DNA of 53,624 nt from Bacilli bacterium (lineage in GTDB: Bacteria > Bacillota_I > Bacilli_A > RFN20 > CAG-826): contig JAFVUY010000257.1 of the NCBI GenBank assembly GCA_017502465.1, forward strand, positions 1 through 53,624. The letters are read 5' to 3'. Below, piece by piece: positions 15,896 through 25,256 of the stretch; positions within the stretch are counted from its first letter, which is position 1, and the number at the start of each line of letters is the position of its first letter. A program made the translations under genes and the position numbers. The notes beneath the pieces are model-generated. The model made no database searches and had not been told where the DNA came from. It was given only the letters and a program-made list of their open reading frames with translations.

Positions 15896-16637
15896 AACTA
15901 CCTCCTAATAGAGGTGTCCATTGATTCGCACATCTTAGATTATATTTGTTAATATCTTTAGAAAAATAAGAGAAGACTCTTTGATATGCCTCAAGTGCTT
16001 TTTCTGGAGTATTAGCCTCTTCAGAAAGATGGGCTAATACGATATCTTTAGTTTTTTTACCAATGATTTCTAAGGCCGCTAAAGCGGAATCCTCATTATT
16101 TAAATGGCCAAGTTCAGATAGTATTCTTTGTTTTAATTGCATTGGACGGTTAGTCTTCATTAACATTTGAATATCGTGATTTGATTCAATAATTAAATAA
16201 TCAGGGTTTTTAATTAATTTAAAATTTTCTTCAGGGAATATGCCTGTATCAGTGATATAGACTAATCGTTCTTCTTCATTTTCAATTAAATAACCACATG
16301 GATTAATTGCATCGTGACTTGCTTTAATTGGGGTCACTTTTAAGTGACCTATATTAATAGGTTCAAATAAATCAAGTTCATGATGACCGCTGCTAGGAAG
16401 GGTGCCTTTTAAGGCATATTGTTTTTTAATTGGAATAAATTTTAATCCAGATATGTGGTCGGTGTGATTATGGGTAAAAAAGGCTGCATCGACATCTTTC
16501 ATTGATAAATTAATTTTATTAATTTCTTCCTCAAAACGAGAAAAAGCGATTCCCATATCAATAAGAATCACTATATCTTTATCTTTTATAATTGTCGCGT
16601 TGCCTTTTGATCCACTTGAAACTATATAGTAATACAT
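15885..16637 (-). CDS. MBL-fold metallohydrolase (YycJ/WalJ-like)
   Basis: 250 residues of the metallo-beta-lactamase fold with zinc motif THNHTDHISGL (H-x-H-x-D-H), a following His in KASHDAINPCG, the Asp in YITDTG and a C-terminal VLAHLSEEANTP. This pattern and its place beside rlmH and dnaB match the YycJ/WalJ family, proposed to act as a 5'-3' DNA exonuclease linked to replication or mismatch repair. The exact activity is inferred from the family. It follows dnaB by 6 bases. Confidence 0.88.
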   Translation of the reverse strand: MYYYIVSSGSKGNATIIKDKDIVILIDMGIAFSRFEEEINKINLSMKDVDAAFFTHNHTDHISGLKFIPIKKQYALKGTLPSSGHHELDLFEPINIGHLKVTPIKASHDAINPCGYLIENEEERLVYITDTGIFPEENFKLIKNPDYLIIESNHDIQMLMKTNRPMQLKQRILSELGHLNNEDSALAALEIIGKKTKDIVLAHLSEEANTPEKALEAYQRVFSYFSKDINKYNLRCANQWTPLLGGSYED

Positions 16638-16643
16638 AAGGTA

Positions 16644-18152
16644 TTATTCATCATCGTCCTTTGTGATTTCAGACATCGCTCTTTCCCATTCTTCACTTGG
16701 GGAATCGAATTTACCATATTCTTTATAGAAGAATAATGGAACTCTACCAGTTTGACCGTTTCTGTTTTTAGCGATATTAAGCTCTACAAATGAGGCAGAA
16801 CCTGGGATTTGTTCACCTAATTCTTTTTCTTTTTGGGCTCTAGCAAGTTCAAATTTTTGAATTTGAGTTAATTTGCCGCCTTTTGTTTTGATATCTTTGT
16901 CTCCATTACCATAATAGTCTTCACGATAAATAAGCATGACAACGTCCGCGTCTTGTTCAATAGAGCCAGAGTCTCTAAGGTCGCTTAGCATTGGTTTTTT
17001 AGATTCACGTTTTTCAACATCACGAGATAATTGAGAAACAACAATAACAGGAACTTTTAAATCTCTTGCTAATCCTTTTAAGGCTAAAGAGATTTTTCTA
17101 ACTTCTTCTTGTCTAGAATCAGGGTTTTTTGCGTTAGAAGAAGTTTGAATTAATCCTAAATAGTCAATAATAATTAAGCCTAAATCAGGGTGAGCAGCTT
17201 TAAGTTTTGTGGATTTTGTAACAATATCCATAAGTTTTAAGCCTGCATTATCATCGATAAATATTGGAGCGTCTCCAACTTTTCTAATCGCGTGAGCGAC
17301 TTTTTCTCTTTCGATACCTTCAATATTGCCTGTAGAGATTTTCTTTAAAGAAACACATGATTCCATCGCGATTAATCTCATAAATAAAGATTCCGCGGAC
17401 ATTTCGAGTGAGAAAACTGCAACTGGAACATTAGAATTTGTCGCAACTTTAAGGGCGAAGTTAAGTGTTAAGGCTGTTTTACCAACACTAGGACGAGCGG
17501 CAACAATAATCATTTGGTCTTTTTGGAATCCTTGAGTGTAAAAATCAATTTTAGAAAAACCAGAACCTAAACCTAAAAGACCATCTTTTTTATTGGATTT
17601 GATGTTATCAATTTGCATCTTTACTTCCGCGGCAACTTCTCTAGTTGTTTTAAAAGTTGAAATTTTCTTTCTTTCAATAGATTCTTTGAATCTTCCTTCC
17701 GCCATTGAGAGGAAGTCTTCAACATCATCGATTTCTGTTTCTAAATATTCTTTGTCGATTTCTCTAATTGCGGTAAGCATTGTGCGAAGCACAGATTGAT
17801 TAACGACAATGTTAATATAAAATTCTAAATTAGATAAAGCGACCATAGAGTCACTACATTCTTGAAGATATGGAACGCCTCCGATGTTATCTAATTCTTT
17901 TAAGTTAATTAATTCTTCAGTAACAGTTAAAACATCAACCGCGATCTTTTTTTCCATCAAATTATATAAAGCTCTATAAATAATTTGATGTTTACCTAAA
18001 TAAAAATCATTTTCATCTAAAGATGATAAGACATTAAAAAGTGCATCTTTACTAATAAGAGCGCTTCCTAAGACTGCTTTTTCTGCGTTGATATTATGTG
18101 GGAGATAACTTAATGCTTTTTTAGTTTCTTTACTTCTTTTGGCCGCCATCAT
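16644..18152 (-). CDS. dnaB: Replicative DNA helicase DnaB
   Basis: 502 residues, longer than most because of an extended N-terminus and C-terminus. The N-terminal primase-interaction domain (PHNINAEKAVLGSALI, DFYLGKHQIIYRA) precedes the RecA-like motor, with Walker A ARPSVGKTALTLN, Walker B LIIIDYLGLIQ, VSQLSRDVEKR and DLRDSGSIEQDADVV. It forms the hexamer that unwinds DNA at the fork (named dnaC in Bacillus). Its ATG overlaps the rplI stop (TAATG) and is preceded by GGGGAGG, so the two are coupled. Confidence 0.96.
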   Translation of the reverse strand: MMAAKRSKETKKALSYLPHNINAEKAVLGSALISKDALFNVLSSLDENDFYLGKHQIIYRALYNLMEKKIAVDVLTVTEELINLKELDNIGGVPYLQECSDSMVALSNLEFYINIVVNQSVLRTMLTAIREIDKEYLETEIDDVEDFLSMAEGRFKESIERKKISTFKTTREVAAEVKMQIDNIKSNKKDGLLGLGSGFSKIDFYTQGFQKDQMIIVAARPSVGKTALTLNFALKVATNSNVPVAVFSLEMSAESLFMRLIAMESCVSLKKISTGNIEGIEREKVAHAIRKVGDAPIFIDDNAGLKLMDIVTKSTKLKAAHPDLGLIIIDYLGLIQTSSNAKNPDSRQEEVRKISLALKGLARDLKVPVIVVSQLSRDVEKRESKKPMLSDLRDSGSIEQDADVVMLIYREDYYGNGDKDIKTKGGKLTQIQKFELARAQKEKELGEQIPGSASFVELNIAKNRNGQTGRVPLFFYKEYGKFDSPSEEWERAMSEITKDDDE

Positions 18153-18598
18153 TATTCCTCCCCAACATGTACATTAATAATTCCAATAACGCCTTTAAAT
18201 AATTCAATTTCAAGTTTTGTAATACCTAATGAATCAATTGGTCCTTTGGTAATTATTTTTCTTTTATCTATGATAATTTTGTATTTATTTTTAAGTTGTT
18301 CTTCAACTTGTTTAAAAGAGATAGAACCAAATACTCTTCCATTCGCCCCTAATTTAAGTTTGAATTCTAAAGTAATTGTTTTTAATTTTTCTCCTAATTC
18401 GATCGCGTCTTTTTTAGCTTTTTCATAAGCGATTCTTGCGTCTTCTTGTTGTTGAGCAAGGATTTGAACGCTTTTTTCAGAAACTTTAACCGCTAATTTG
18501 CGAGGAATAAGATAGTTAGAGGCATAACCATCACTAACTTCGATTTGTTGATTCTTTTTACCAACACCTTTAACATCCGCTAATAAAATAACTTTCAT
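18152..18598 (-). CDS. rplI: 50S ribosomal protein L9
   Basis: 148 residues, the usual length. The N-terminal domain MKVILLADVKGVGKKNQQIE...GYASNYLIPRKLA is diagnostic. A long connecting helix (residues about 45-75) leads to the C-terminal RNA-binding domain. It binds domain V/L1-stalk rRNA in the large subunit. It lies 5 bases after gdpP and overlaps dnaB, the order seen in many Firmicutes. Confidence 0.97.
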   Translation of the reverse strand: MKVILLADVKGVGKKNQQIEVSDGYASNYLIPRKLAVKVSEKSVQILAQQQEDARIAYEKAKKDAIELGEKLKTITLEFKLKLGANGRVFGSISFKQVEEQLKNKYKIIIDKRKIITKGPIDSLGITKLEIELFKGVIGIINVHVGEE

Positions 18599-18603
18599 AT
18601 ATC

Positions 18604-20658
18604 CTAATCCTCCTCAACAATCTTTCTAGTTTTCGCATCCGCTCTTGCGAGATTCAAATATGTATTAATGACATTTAAGAGTTGAGCTTCAACTGCTTTA
18701 ATGTCAGATTTATCAAATTCAGCCGCGCTGGAAGTGAAGTGACCTCCACCACCTAATTTTTCTGCTAATAATTGGACGTTAATTGATCCATCACTACGAC
18801 AAGATACTTTAATTTTCTTGCCAACTTTACCGATGACAAAAGCAGCTTTAATACCTTTCATGGTTAAGCAAGTGTTCGCCGCTTTTGCAAGAGTTGCAGA
18901 ATCATATTCTCTTTCAGGGTCTGCTACCGCACAGGCAATACCGTAAGTAGGGAAGCTCATGTTCTTCATAATACCAACGATTGTGAAATATTCTTCTTTT
19001 TCGTCTTTTAAGAAGTCATCCGCCATCGCGTTATCCGCGCCATATTCTTTTAAGGTTGTACAAGCTTCAAATGTTCTAATACCAGTGTGTTTAGATTTGA
19101 AATATGTACTATCTAAGAAAATACCAGAAAGCATAATAGTCGCATATATAGATGGTAATTCAATACGAGGGTTGATAGATGAGAATTTAATAAATTCTGT
19201 AACAAGTTCAGAAGCGCTTGAGGCCGCTGGGTCAATATGGTTTAAAACAAGTCTTTCAATATATTGTTCTGCTCTTCTATGGTGATCGATAACAACTGTT
19301 TTAGATGCTTTATCAACTAATTCAGGCGCCATAACCATATCAGGTGTATGAACGTCACAAACAACTAATAAACTATTTGTATCATGGATTGAAGCGACAG
19401 CTTTTTCAGGTGAAATTCTAATATTTTCTAATTCTTCTTTTGAAAAAGAAGATGTTAAAGCTGCGCGTGTTTTAGATTCTGTTCTTCTAAAATCAATAAC
19501 AATCTTTGCTTCTTTGTTTAATCTTTGACAAATAGCTTTAATACCTAAACAAGCACCTAATGAGTCCATATCCATTTGAGTGTGACCCATAATAAAGACA
19601 TTTGAGGACGCTCTTATAAGAGAGAGTAAAGAGTCAGCAAGAACGCGAATCTTAACTTTATTTCTTTTTTCTTGAGCTTCGGTCTTACCACCGATAAATT
19701 CCATTTCTCTACCATAGACAGATAAAACAACTTGGTCTCCACCACGCGACATAGCGATATCTAAAGCTTCTGCTGCTAATTCGTTAAGTTTAATAACGTC
19801 TGGGAAGTCGTGAGCGATACCAATAGAAATAGTTAATGGAACATTTTCTTCAATACCGACTTGTCTAACTTTATCAACGATAGAGAAATTATCGTTTCTA
19901 ATTTTTTCTAATGATTGATAATTACAAAGCATAGAATAACTGTCATCTTTAAATTTTCTAAGAAGGACTCCATATTCCTTCATATATGTAAAGATAACGT
20001 TTTTAACTTTAGTAACTGCATCATTAAAGTCTTCAGTTTCACCCACCATCGCATCAGTATAGTTATCAATAGTTAAAATACCTACTACTGTTGCTTGTTC
20101 TTTAGAATATTTATATGTTGATTCATATTCAGTAGTGTCTCTAAAGATCCATAATCCTGCATCTGGAAGGTATTTAACTTCGTAGTTACGAGAGTTAACT
20201 ACAATTTTAACTACTTCATCATTAGATGCATTATTGGAAACATCTTTTAAGGCTCTTAAGTCTGGTTGCCAATCAAGAATATTAATATCGATAATATCAA
20301 TGTGTCTATCTTTAAAGATATCATTAGTCCAAATAACAACATCGTTTAAATCAGTAACAACTAAACCCACCATCGCGAAGTTATAAGCTTCTTGGACGTC
20401 GCTACCAATAACTTCCGCGGCTCTAAGGTCTGTTTTACTACGTAATGTAGAAATAATAAGGACAACAATCCATACATATAAACAATCAAAGACAATCAAT
20501 CCAGCCGCTCCGATTGTGACATATAAATCATCGATATATTTCATTAAACCAAAGGTTTTATCATTAAAATAAATAACAAAAAACGCCGCTATTAGAATCA
20601 ATTGGATAATAATAAGCGTAAAGGATGTAACTCTTATTTTTTTAATTGTTTTTCCCAT
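18604..20658 (-). CDS. gdpP: Cyclic-di-AMP phosphodiesterase GdpP
   Basis: 684 residues from the ATG at 20658. A longer frame to 20721 would translate the promoter and is rejected. Two membrane helices (about 13-31 and 46-70) are followed by a PAS-like domain, a degenerate GGDEF domain (about 185-320, without a proper GGDEF motif) and DHH/DHHA1 catalytic domains. The latter show MGHTQMDMDSLGA, VCDVHTPDM, VIDHHRR and the terminal GGGGHFTSSAAEF. It hydrolyses c-di-AMP to pApA and so controls osmolyte and cell-wall homeostasis. First gene of its operon. The start lies only 10 bases from the -10 element and has no ribosome site. Confidence 0.93.
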   Translation of the reverse strand: MGKTIKKIRVTSFTLIIIQLILIAAFFVIYFNDKTFGLMKYIDDLYVTIGAAGLIVFDCLYVWIVVLIISTLRSKTDLRAAEVIGSDVQEAYNFAMVGLVVTDLNDVVIWTNDIFKDRHIDIIDINILDWQPDLRALKDVSNNASNDEVVKIVVNSRNYEVKYLPDAGLWIFRDTTEYESTYKYSKEQATVVGILTIDNYTDAMVGETEDFNDAVTKVKNVIFTYMKEYGVLLRKFKDDSYSMLCNYQSLEKIRNDNFSIVDKVRQVGIEENVPLTISIGIAHDFPDVIKLNELAAEALDIAMSRGGDQVVLSVYGREMEFIGGKTEAQEKRNKVKIRVLADSLLSLIRASSNVFIMGHTQMDMDSLGACLGIKAICQRLNKEAKIVIDFRRTESKTRAALTSSFSKEELENIRISPEKAVASIHDTNSLLVVCDVHTPDMVMAPELVDKASKTVVIDHHRRAEQYIERLVLNHIDPAASSASELVTEFIKFSSINPRIELPSIYATIMLSGIFLDSTYFKSKHTGIRTFEACTTLKEYGADNAMADDFLKDEKEEYFTIVGIMKNMSFPTYGIACAVADPEREYDSATLAKAANTCLTMKGIKAAFVIGKVGKKIKVSCRSDGSINVQLLAEKLGGGGHFTSSAAEFDKSDIKAVEAQLLNVINTYLNLARADAKTRKIVEED

Positions 20659-20668
20659 AAGTGTTTTT

Positions 20669-20698
20669 ATTATACCCGCATTTGCACGCGTAAAGCAA
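20669..20698 (-). promoter_or_regulatory. gdpP operon promoter
   Basis: TTGCTT (20698-20693), 18 bases, perfect TATAAT (20674-20669). The expected start site is about 20662, leaving a leader of roughly 4 bases before ATG 20658. Confidence 0.65.
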
Positions 20699-20836
20699 AG
20701 AGAATAACAAGGAAAATACAAATTAGTTTACTTAATTTTTATTTTGCGTTTTCTAAGCAAAAGACAAAAAAATATTTTTTTTCTTTGATAGAAAAATATA
20801 ACTCGTATAATAGTTAAGGGAAAGAAGGTAAACATT

Positions 20837-21859
20837 ATGTGGTGGATATATCCTTTATATGCTTTATTAGCAGGCGCAATTATCTATTTATCTTATTTAC
20901 TTGGTAATTATGTCGACGCATTAGATAAAAAAACAAAGATTTCAGGCGCTTTTATAGGTGGCATCCTTTTAGCAGCGGTCACTTCCCTTCCAGAACTATT
21001 CACATCTATCTCTTCTATTTGTTTTTTAGGTGAAACAGGAATGGTTGTTGGTAACGTCTTAGGTAGTGACTTATTTAATCTTATGGTCTTAGGTATTTCT
21101 ATTGTTTTATTTCTAAAGAAATACAAAAAAGCAGAGATTGGCAAAATTCATATCTATTCTTCTATCCTTGTTGTCCTAATGGCGGCCCTAACATTATATG
21201 CAATATTAGTCCCTTCTAATTATCAACCTCAATTAGGTCCTATTAACTTTATCAGTATTATTATTATCGGTTTATACGCGCTTAACTTGTTTCTTCAGCC
21301 AAAAGAATCCGCTGCAAGCGAAGATGCAGATGAAATCAAATTAAGCGTTAAACAAATTGTCATTAGATTTATCATCTGTGCAGTTCTTCTTGTTGGGGTA
21401 TCAATCGCAATTACATACGCTACTGACGCACTTGCAAAAGAACTTAATATCGGCCCAACAGTTGCAGGTAGTCTCTTCTTAGCGATCGCTACCTCATTAC
21501 CTGAAGTTGTCTCTACTATTACATTATGTAAAAAAGGTAATTTCAACGCTGGATTTGGTAACATCATCGGTTCAAACATTTTTAACTTTGCTATTCTTTC
21601 TTTAAGTGAATTTATCTCTTGGAAAAATTCAGTATTTGTCTACCACGACAAAGAAGCCTTCCTAATGGCGGTCTTTCTAATTGCTTCTAGTGTTATCACA
21701 ATTATCTCTATCCTTGTCTTATTCTGGTATCAAAGAAAAGAAAGAAACAATAAAACTAAATGGGTTATGAATATTGCTTCTATAATCTTTGGATTATTAA
21801 TTCTAAGTGGTTATTTTGCCTACTTAGTAGTTAATCAAAGCGTTCCTACCATTTGGTAA
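20837..21859 (+). CDS. CaCA-family Ca2+/Na+ (or Ca2+/H+) exchanger, YrbG-like
   Basis: 340 residues with about ten membrane helices in two inverted halves. Each half has the alpha-repeat signature of cation/Ca2+ exchangers: GGILLAAVTSLPELFTSI with GNVLGSDLFNLMVL in the first, and LFLAIATSLPEVVSTI with GNIIGSNIFNFAIL in the second. The paired Glu in SLPE are the ion-binding acids. Most likely it expels Ca2+ in exchange for Na+, which would suit the Na+ gradient made by the decarboxylase nearby; the coupling ion is inference. An AAGAAGG ribosome site and a TATAAT about 30 bases upstream are present. It is divergent from gdpP. Confidence 0.9.
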   Translation: MWWIYPLYALLAGAIIYLSYLLGNYVDALDKKTKISGAFIGGILLAAVTSLPELFTSISSICFLGETGMVVGNVLGSDLFNLMVLGISIVLFLKKYKKAEIGKIHIYSSILVVLMAALTLYAILVPSNYQPQLGPINFISIIIIGLYALNLFLQPKESAASEDADEIKLSVKQIVIRFIICAVLLVGVSIAITYATDALAKELNIGPTVAGSLFLAIATSLPEVVSTITLCKKGNFNAGFGNIIGSNIFNFAILSLSEFISWKNSVFVYHDKEAFLMAVFLIASSVITIISILVLFWYQRKERNNKTKWVMNIASIIFGLLILSGYFAYLVVNQSVPTIW

Positions 21860-21883
21860 CAATTAACTAACTTTTTTAAAAAC

Positions 21884-21905
21884 GAAAGCAATTTCTGCTT
21901 TTTTA
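21884..21905 (+). terminator. Terminator of the exchanger gene
   Basis: AAAGCA/TGCTTT stem with loop ATTTC, followed by TTTT. Confidence 0.7.
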
Positions 21906-21947
21906 TACTGTTGTTTTTATTTCTTAAAGTCTTTCTCCAACCACTTT

Positions 21948-22064
21948 TCATGTTGAGAGTGTAGCACGCCTACGACTAAAAGAGTGATAGATTCTATCGC
22001 TTATTATATTAATATAATAAAGCATTAATATCAAGAATAATAGGTGACAGCAATATGCTGTTAT
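21948..22064 (+). repeat. Hairpin-rich cassette repeat, module B, copy 1
   Basis: First of a family of related intergenic elements (others at 23615, 25359, 28049 and 28451). Order of parts: GTAG/CTAC hairpin (GTAGCACGCCTAC), GATAG/CTATC hairpin, a 20-bp AT palindrome (22001-22020), then AATATCAAGAATAATAGGTGACAG-type sequence ending in the ACAGCA/TGCTGT hairpin. Module A (see 23505) is missing here, as expected if this marks the left edge of the array. Confidence 0.8.
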
Positions 22065-22074
22065 TTTTCACCAT

Positions 22075-22167
22075 TGGTTTTGTCAAACTTACCATTATTT
22101 TTGTGCCAAACTTGCCGTTATTTATTCGCCAAACTTGCGGTTTAAAACAATCCAAACTTGCGGTTTA
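22075..22167 (+). repeat. Iteron-like direct repeats upstream of ATPase 1
   Basis: Four units of the core CCAAACTTGCGGTTA (first two degenerate: TCAAACTTACCATTA, CCAAACTTGCCGTTA) spaced about 20-25 bases and ending some 40 bases before ATG 22206. The same motif in three units precedes the Fic gene at 28577-28643. Position suggests a regulator- or initiator-binding array. Confidence 0.8.
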
Positions 22168-22205
22168 TTTCTTTAAAATATATAATATTTGTGAGGTTAA
22201 TCAAT

Positions 22206-23504
22206 ATGGAAAAAGAATACATTGAAAGACTGTTTGATAAAGAACTAGAATTCTATTTAAAAACTGTTGGCGCTATACAGATTGTTGGCCCCAAATTTTG
22301 TGGCAAATCAAGGACCGCAAAAAGACATGCTAAAACAATTATTGATTTAATGAAAAAGAAAGATAGGGATCAATATGTTGAACTTGCTAAAAATGCACCA
22401 GAAGCTTTACTTAATAAAGGGGATAAACCAATACTGATTGACGAATGGCAAGTCATATCATTTATTTGGAATTCTATAAAAGAAGCCATAGATGAAAATG
22501 GTGGTTTTGGACAATATATTTTGACTGGAAGTGTAACGGATAATACTGCTTCAAACTCCTTGGCAGGAGAAGAAAACGAAAGGCATACTGGTACAGGTAG
22601 AATCATAAAAAGAGTTATGAGGCCAATGTCACTATTTGAAAGTGGCGATAGTAATGGGATGGTATCAATAAGTGATTTAAAGGATGGTATTTTTAAACCA
22701 TCCATCTGTAACAAAAATATTTTTGATTATTCATATTTAATTTGTAGAGGCGGATGGCCGTTAGCAATAGACAAAGATATCGATGTAGCCTTGCAACAGG
22801 CAAAAACTTTTTATAGTGGTTTGGTAAATGAAGACTTGTTTTCATTGAAAGATATTCCTCTAAGAAAAGATGAAAAGAGAGCAAAAAAACTATTAAGAGC
22901 ATATTCTAGAAATATTTCAACGGAAGCATCGAACGAGTCAATAAAGGCCGATTTGAAAGAAAACGGTGATGAAATCGATAAGGATACATTTGTAAAATAT
23001 CTTCTTGCTCTACAACGTTTATATGTCATCGAAGAATTAGAAGCGTGGAATCCTAACTTGAGAAGTAAAACAGCTATTAGAGAAAAAAACACAAGGCATT
23101 TTGTTGACCCATCAATCGCAACTGCCGCTTTGGGTATTACTCACGAAAGCATGTTTTCTGATATGAAAACCTTTGGACTATTATTTGAATCGTTAGCAAT
23201 TAGGGATTTGCGCATTTACTGCGATTCAATAGGAGCAGAAATCTATCATTATCGGGATAAAGCAGATAGGGAAGCTGATGCTGTTATTACTTTTGCCGAT
23301 GGCTCTTGGGCGTTAATTGAAGTGAAACTAAGCGATAAAGAGCAAATTAAGGCAGCTTCGAAGAAACTTGTTGAATTAGCTGCAGATATTGATGAAAAAG
23401 AACACCCAAAACCAGCATTCCTTATGGTAATTACAACACAAAATGTCGCAATACAAGACGAGAATGGTGTGTACACAGTTCCATTAGGCTGTTTAAAACC
23501 ATAG
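22206..23504 (+). CDS. AAA ATPase with C-terminal DUF4143 (cassette 1)
   Basis: 432 residues from ATG 22206 (TGAGG ribosome site); the upstream in-frame codon at 22158 lies in the leader. Walker A is GPKFCGKS (28-35), Walker B is PILIDEWQ (Asp79-Glu80), and a sensor-like LTGS follows. The C-terminal DUF4143 domain carries a restriction-endonuclease-like pattern EADAVI...WALIEVKLS (Glu372-x-Lys374). Proteins of this AAA_14/DUF4143 group are abundant in gut bacteria and archaea, but their role is not established; proposals include DNA processing and toxin-like activity. First of three in this array, each flanked by the same intergenic repeat, yet only distantly similar to one another. Confidence 0.85.
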   Translation: MEKEYIERLFDKELEFYLKTVGAIQIVGPKFCGKSRTAKRHAKTIIDLMKKKDRDQYVELAKNAPEALLNKGDKPILIDEWQVISFIWNSIKEAIDENGGFGQYILTGSVTDNTASNSLAGEENERHTGTGRIIKRVMRPMSLFESGDSNGMVSISDLKDGIFKPSICNKNIFDYSYLICRGGWPLAIDKDIDVALQQAKTFYSGLVNEDLFSLKDIPLRKDEKRAKKLLRAYSRNISTEASNESIKADLKENGDEIDKDTFVKYLLALQRLYVIEELEAWNPNLRSKTAIREKNTRHFVDPSIATAALGITHESMFSDMKTFGLLFESLAIRDLRIYCDSIGAEIYHYRDKADREADAVITFADGSWALIEVKLSDKEQIKAASKKLVELAADIDEKEHPKPAFLMVITTQNVAIQDENGVYTVPLGCLKP

Positions 23505-23731
23505 ATATGTTTCCAATCACCTGAAAAGGCTCGTCATGTTTTGTTTCAGTTAGTGGAAAAGACATATTATTTGTTGTTTCCACGAGTAAAATGCTATACA
23601 TATTTAATATCGGTACATGTCGAAACTGTAGCATGCCTGCAACTAAAAAAGAGATAATGTCTATCACTTATTATATAAATATAATAAATCATAAATATCA
23701 AGTAGAATAGGTGACAGCAATATGCTGTTAT
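23505..23731 (+). repeat. Complete cassette repeat (modules A+B), copy 2
   Basis: Starts at the base after the ATPase 1 stop codon. Module A (23505-23614) begins ATATGTTTCC, contains GGCTCGTCAT and TTTCCACGAGTAAAA (CTCGT/ACGAG inverted) and ends CTATACATATTTAA, so its ends are an inverted ATATGT/ACATAT pair. Module B (23615-23731) repeats the hairpins of copy 1 with changes that keep pairing, for example GTAGCATGCCTGC. 23732-23773 shows nothing more. Confidence 0.85.
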
Positions 23732-23773
23732 CTATCTTTCTAATAATCAAAATTAGAAAATAGACTAAGCAGT

Positions 23774-23905
23774 AGATAAAAAAGCATAAACATTTTGCAA
23801 CGATATAATTGACAAAAGCCTCAGTACTGACAAAAATGTCGATTTTGCCTTTTAAACCTTTTAATAGTGTGTGTATAATAGACTTGACAAAAACCTCAGT
23901 ACTGA
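23774..23905 (+). promoter_or_regulatory. Leader of ATPase 2 with paired palindromic repeats
   Basis: TTGACAAAA followed by CCTCAGTACTGA occurs at 23809-23830 and again at 23884-23905; TCAGTACTGA is a perfect palindrome. Between them lie a tract TTTTGCCTTTTAAACC and a TATAAT-like element near 23876. About 90 bases of this leader recur at 33687-33780 without a gene. It is likely the promoter/operator region of the ATPase at 23925. Confidence 0.6.
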
Positions 23906-23924
23906 GAGAAACGGCAGGTCTATC

Positions 23925-25253
23925 ATGTTTAAAAGAGATAAATATTTAAATCAATTAATTCGTAGTAGAGATAATCATCAAGTTAAAGTAATTACAGGAA
24001 TACGTCGCGCTGGAAAATCGTATTTGATTAACGAAATCTTTTTCAATTGGTTGGTAGAGAACGGTGTTGATGTCACACATATTATTAAGTTTTCCTTTGA
24101 TTCTGAAATAGATATTCGAAAACTTGATTCATACTTGCCAACCGAATCAACAATTGTGCGAGTCGTTGAAGGTCAAAATATAATCAACAATCGAAAATTC
24201 ATGCTTTTTATTGACGACAAAACTAAAGATGAAGGTAACTATATTTTATTATTGGATGAAATTCAAAATTTAGATGATTTCGTTAGAGTACTAAATGGTT
24301 ATCTTTATTTGAATAGATTTGATATTTATGTTACAGGAAGTAATTCCCGTTTTTTATCTAGCCAGGTTGATACAGAATTCAGTGGTAGAGGTAACAGAAT
24401 CCATTTATTGCCACTTTCTTTTTCAGAATATTTAACGGGCACCGATTTCTATAAGCGAGATGCCTTAGATGAATACATTCGTTATGGAGGGATTCCTCTT
24501 GTCGAACTTCAATCCAACGATGAGGAAAAGGCTAAAATGGCAATCAGTATTTATAAAGAAACTTATTTAAAGGATATAAAGGACCGCCACCCTCAAGTTG
24601 AAGAGAATAATCTTCACACAACACTTGGAGTAATTGCTTCTATGATTTCAACACCAATTAATCCGACAAAAATAGAAAACACTTTTAATAGTGCCTTTCA
24701 CATCAAACTATCCAACAATGTGATAGGCAATTATATCAACTGGTTCGAAGAAGCATATTTGTTAAATAAAGCTTTGCGATATAACGTCAAAGGAAGGCAC
24801 TATATTGGCTCTCCATATAAGGTATACTTTGAAGATATTGGTATCAGGAATGCCATATTGAATTTTAGAGAAGTAGATGAAACAGATTTAATTGAGAATA
24901 TTGTTTTTAACGAACTTAGATATCGTGGTTTCAATGTTGATGTCGGCATTGTAACAATTAAAAAGAAAACGGATCGAAAAGATAAAAATGGTAATTGGAT
25001 ATATGCAGATGTGGACACCGAATGTGACTTTGTTGCTAATAAGGGAGATAAAACATACTACGTTCAAGTTGCTTTAACGATAGACACTCTAGAAAAGAAA
25101 GATCAAGAATATGAATCTCTTAGAAATATTCCGGATTCTTTTAAAAAAGTAATTATTGTAAAAAATGAAGGACTTCACTATCGAACTAGTGAGGGCTTCT
25201 TGAGATTAAGTCTATTAGATTTTTTGACAAACATTGATTCATTAGATTGGTAA
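23925..25253 (+). CDS. AAA ATPase with C-terminal DUF4143 (cassette 2)
   Basis: 442 residues from ATG 23925 (GGCAGG ribosome site); the upstream frame from 23871 reads through the operator-like repeats and is rejected. Walker A is GIRRAGKS (25-32), Walker B YILLLDEIQNL, then YVTGSNSRFL and the arginine-containing SGRGNRIHLLPLSF. The C-terminal nuclease-like fold shows ECDFVANKGDKTYYVQVAL: the position of catalytic Glu-x-Lys reads Gln-Val-Ala, so if it ever cut DNA this copy probably does not. This is the MFKRD/YLNQL subgroup, and a 16-residue stub of a sister gene remains at 28231. The cellular role is unknown. Confidence 0.85.
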   Translation: MFKRDKYLNQLIRSRDNHQVKVITGIRRAGKSYLINEIFFNWLVENGVDVTHIIKFSFDSEIDIRKLDSYLPTESTIVRVVEGQNIINNRKFMLFIDDKTKDEGNYILLLDEIQNLDDFVRVLNGYLYLNRFDIYVTGSNSRFLSSQVDTEFSGRGNRIHLLPLSFSEYLTGTDFYKRDALDEYIRYGGIPLVELQSNDEEKAKMAISIYKETYLKDIKDRHPQVEENNLHTTLGVIASMISTPINPTKIENTFNSAFHIKLSNNVIGNYINWFEEAYLLNKALRYNVKGRHYIGSPYKVYFEDIGIRNAILNFREVDETDLIENIVFNELRYRGFNVDVGIVTIKKKTDRKDKNGNWIYADVDTECDFVANKGDKTYYVQVALTIDTLEKKDQEYESLRNIPDSFKKVIIVKNEGLHYRTSEGFLRLSLLDFLTNIDSLDW

Positions 25254-25256
25254 TGG

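Noticed and set aside
18604..20721. Longer gdpP start at 20721
   Set aside because: The extra 21 codons translate the -35/-10 promoter elements and precede the natural N-terminal helix.
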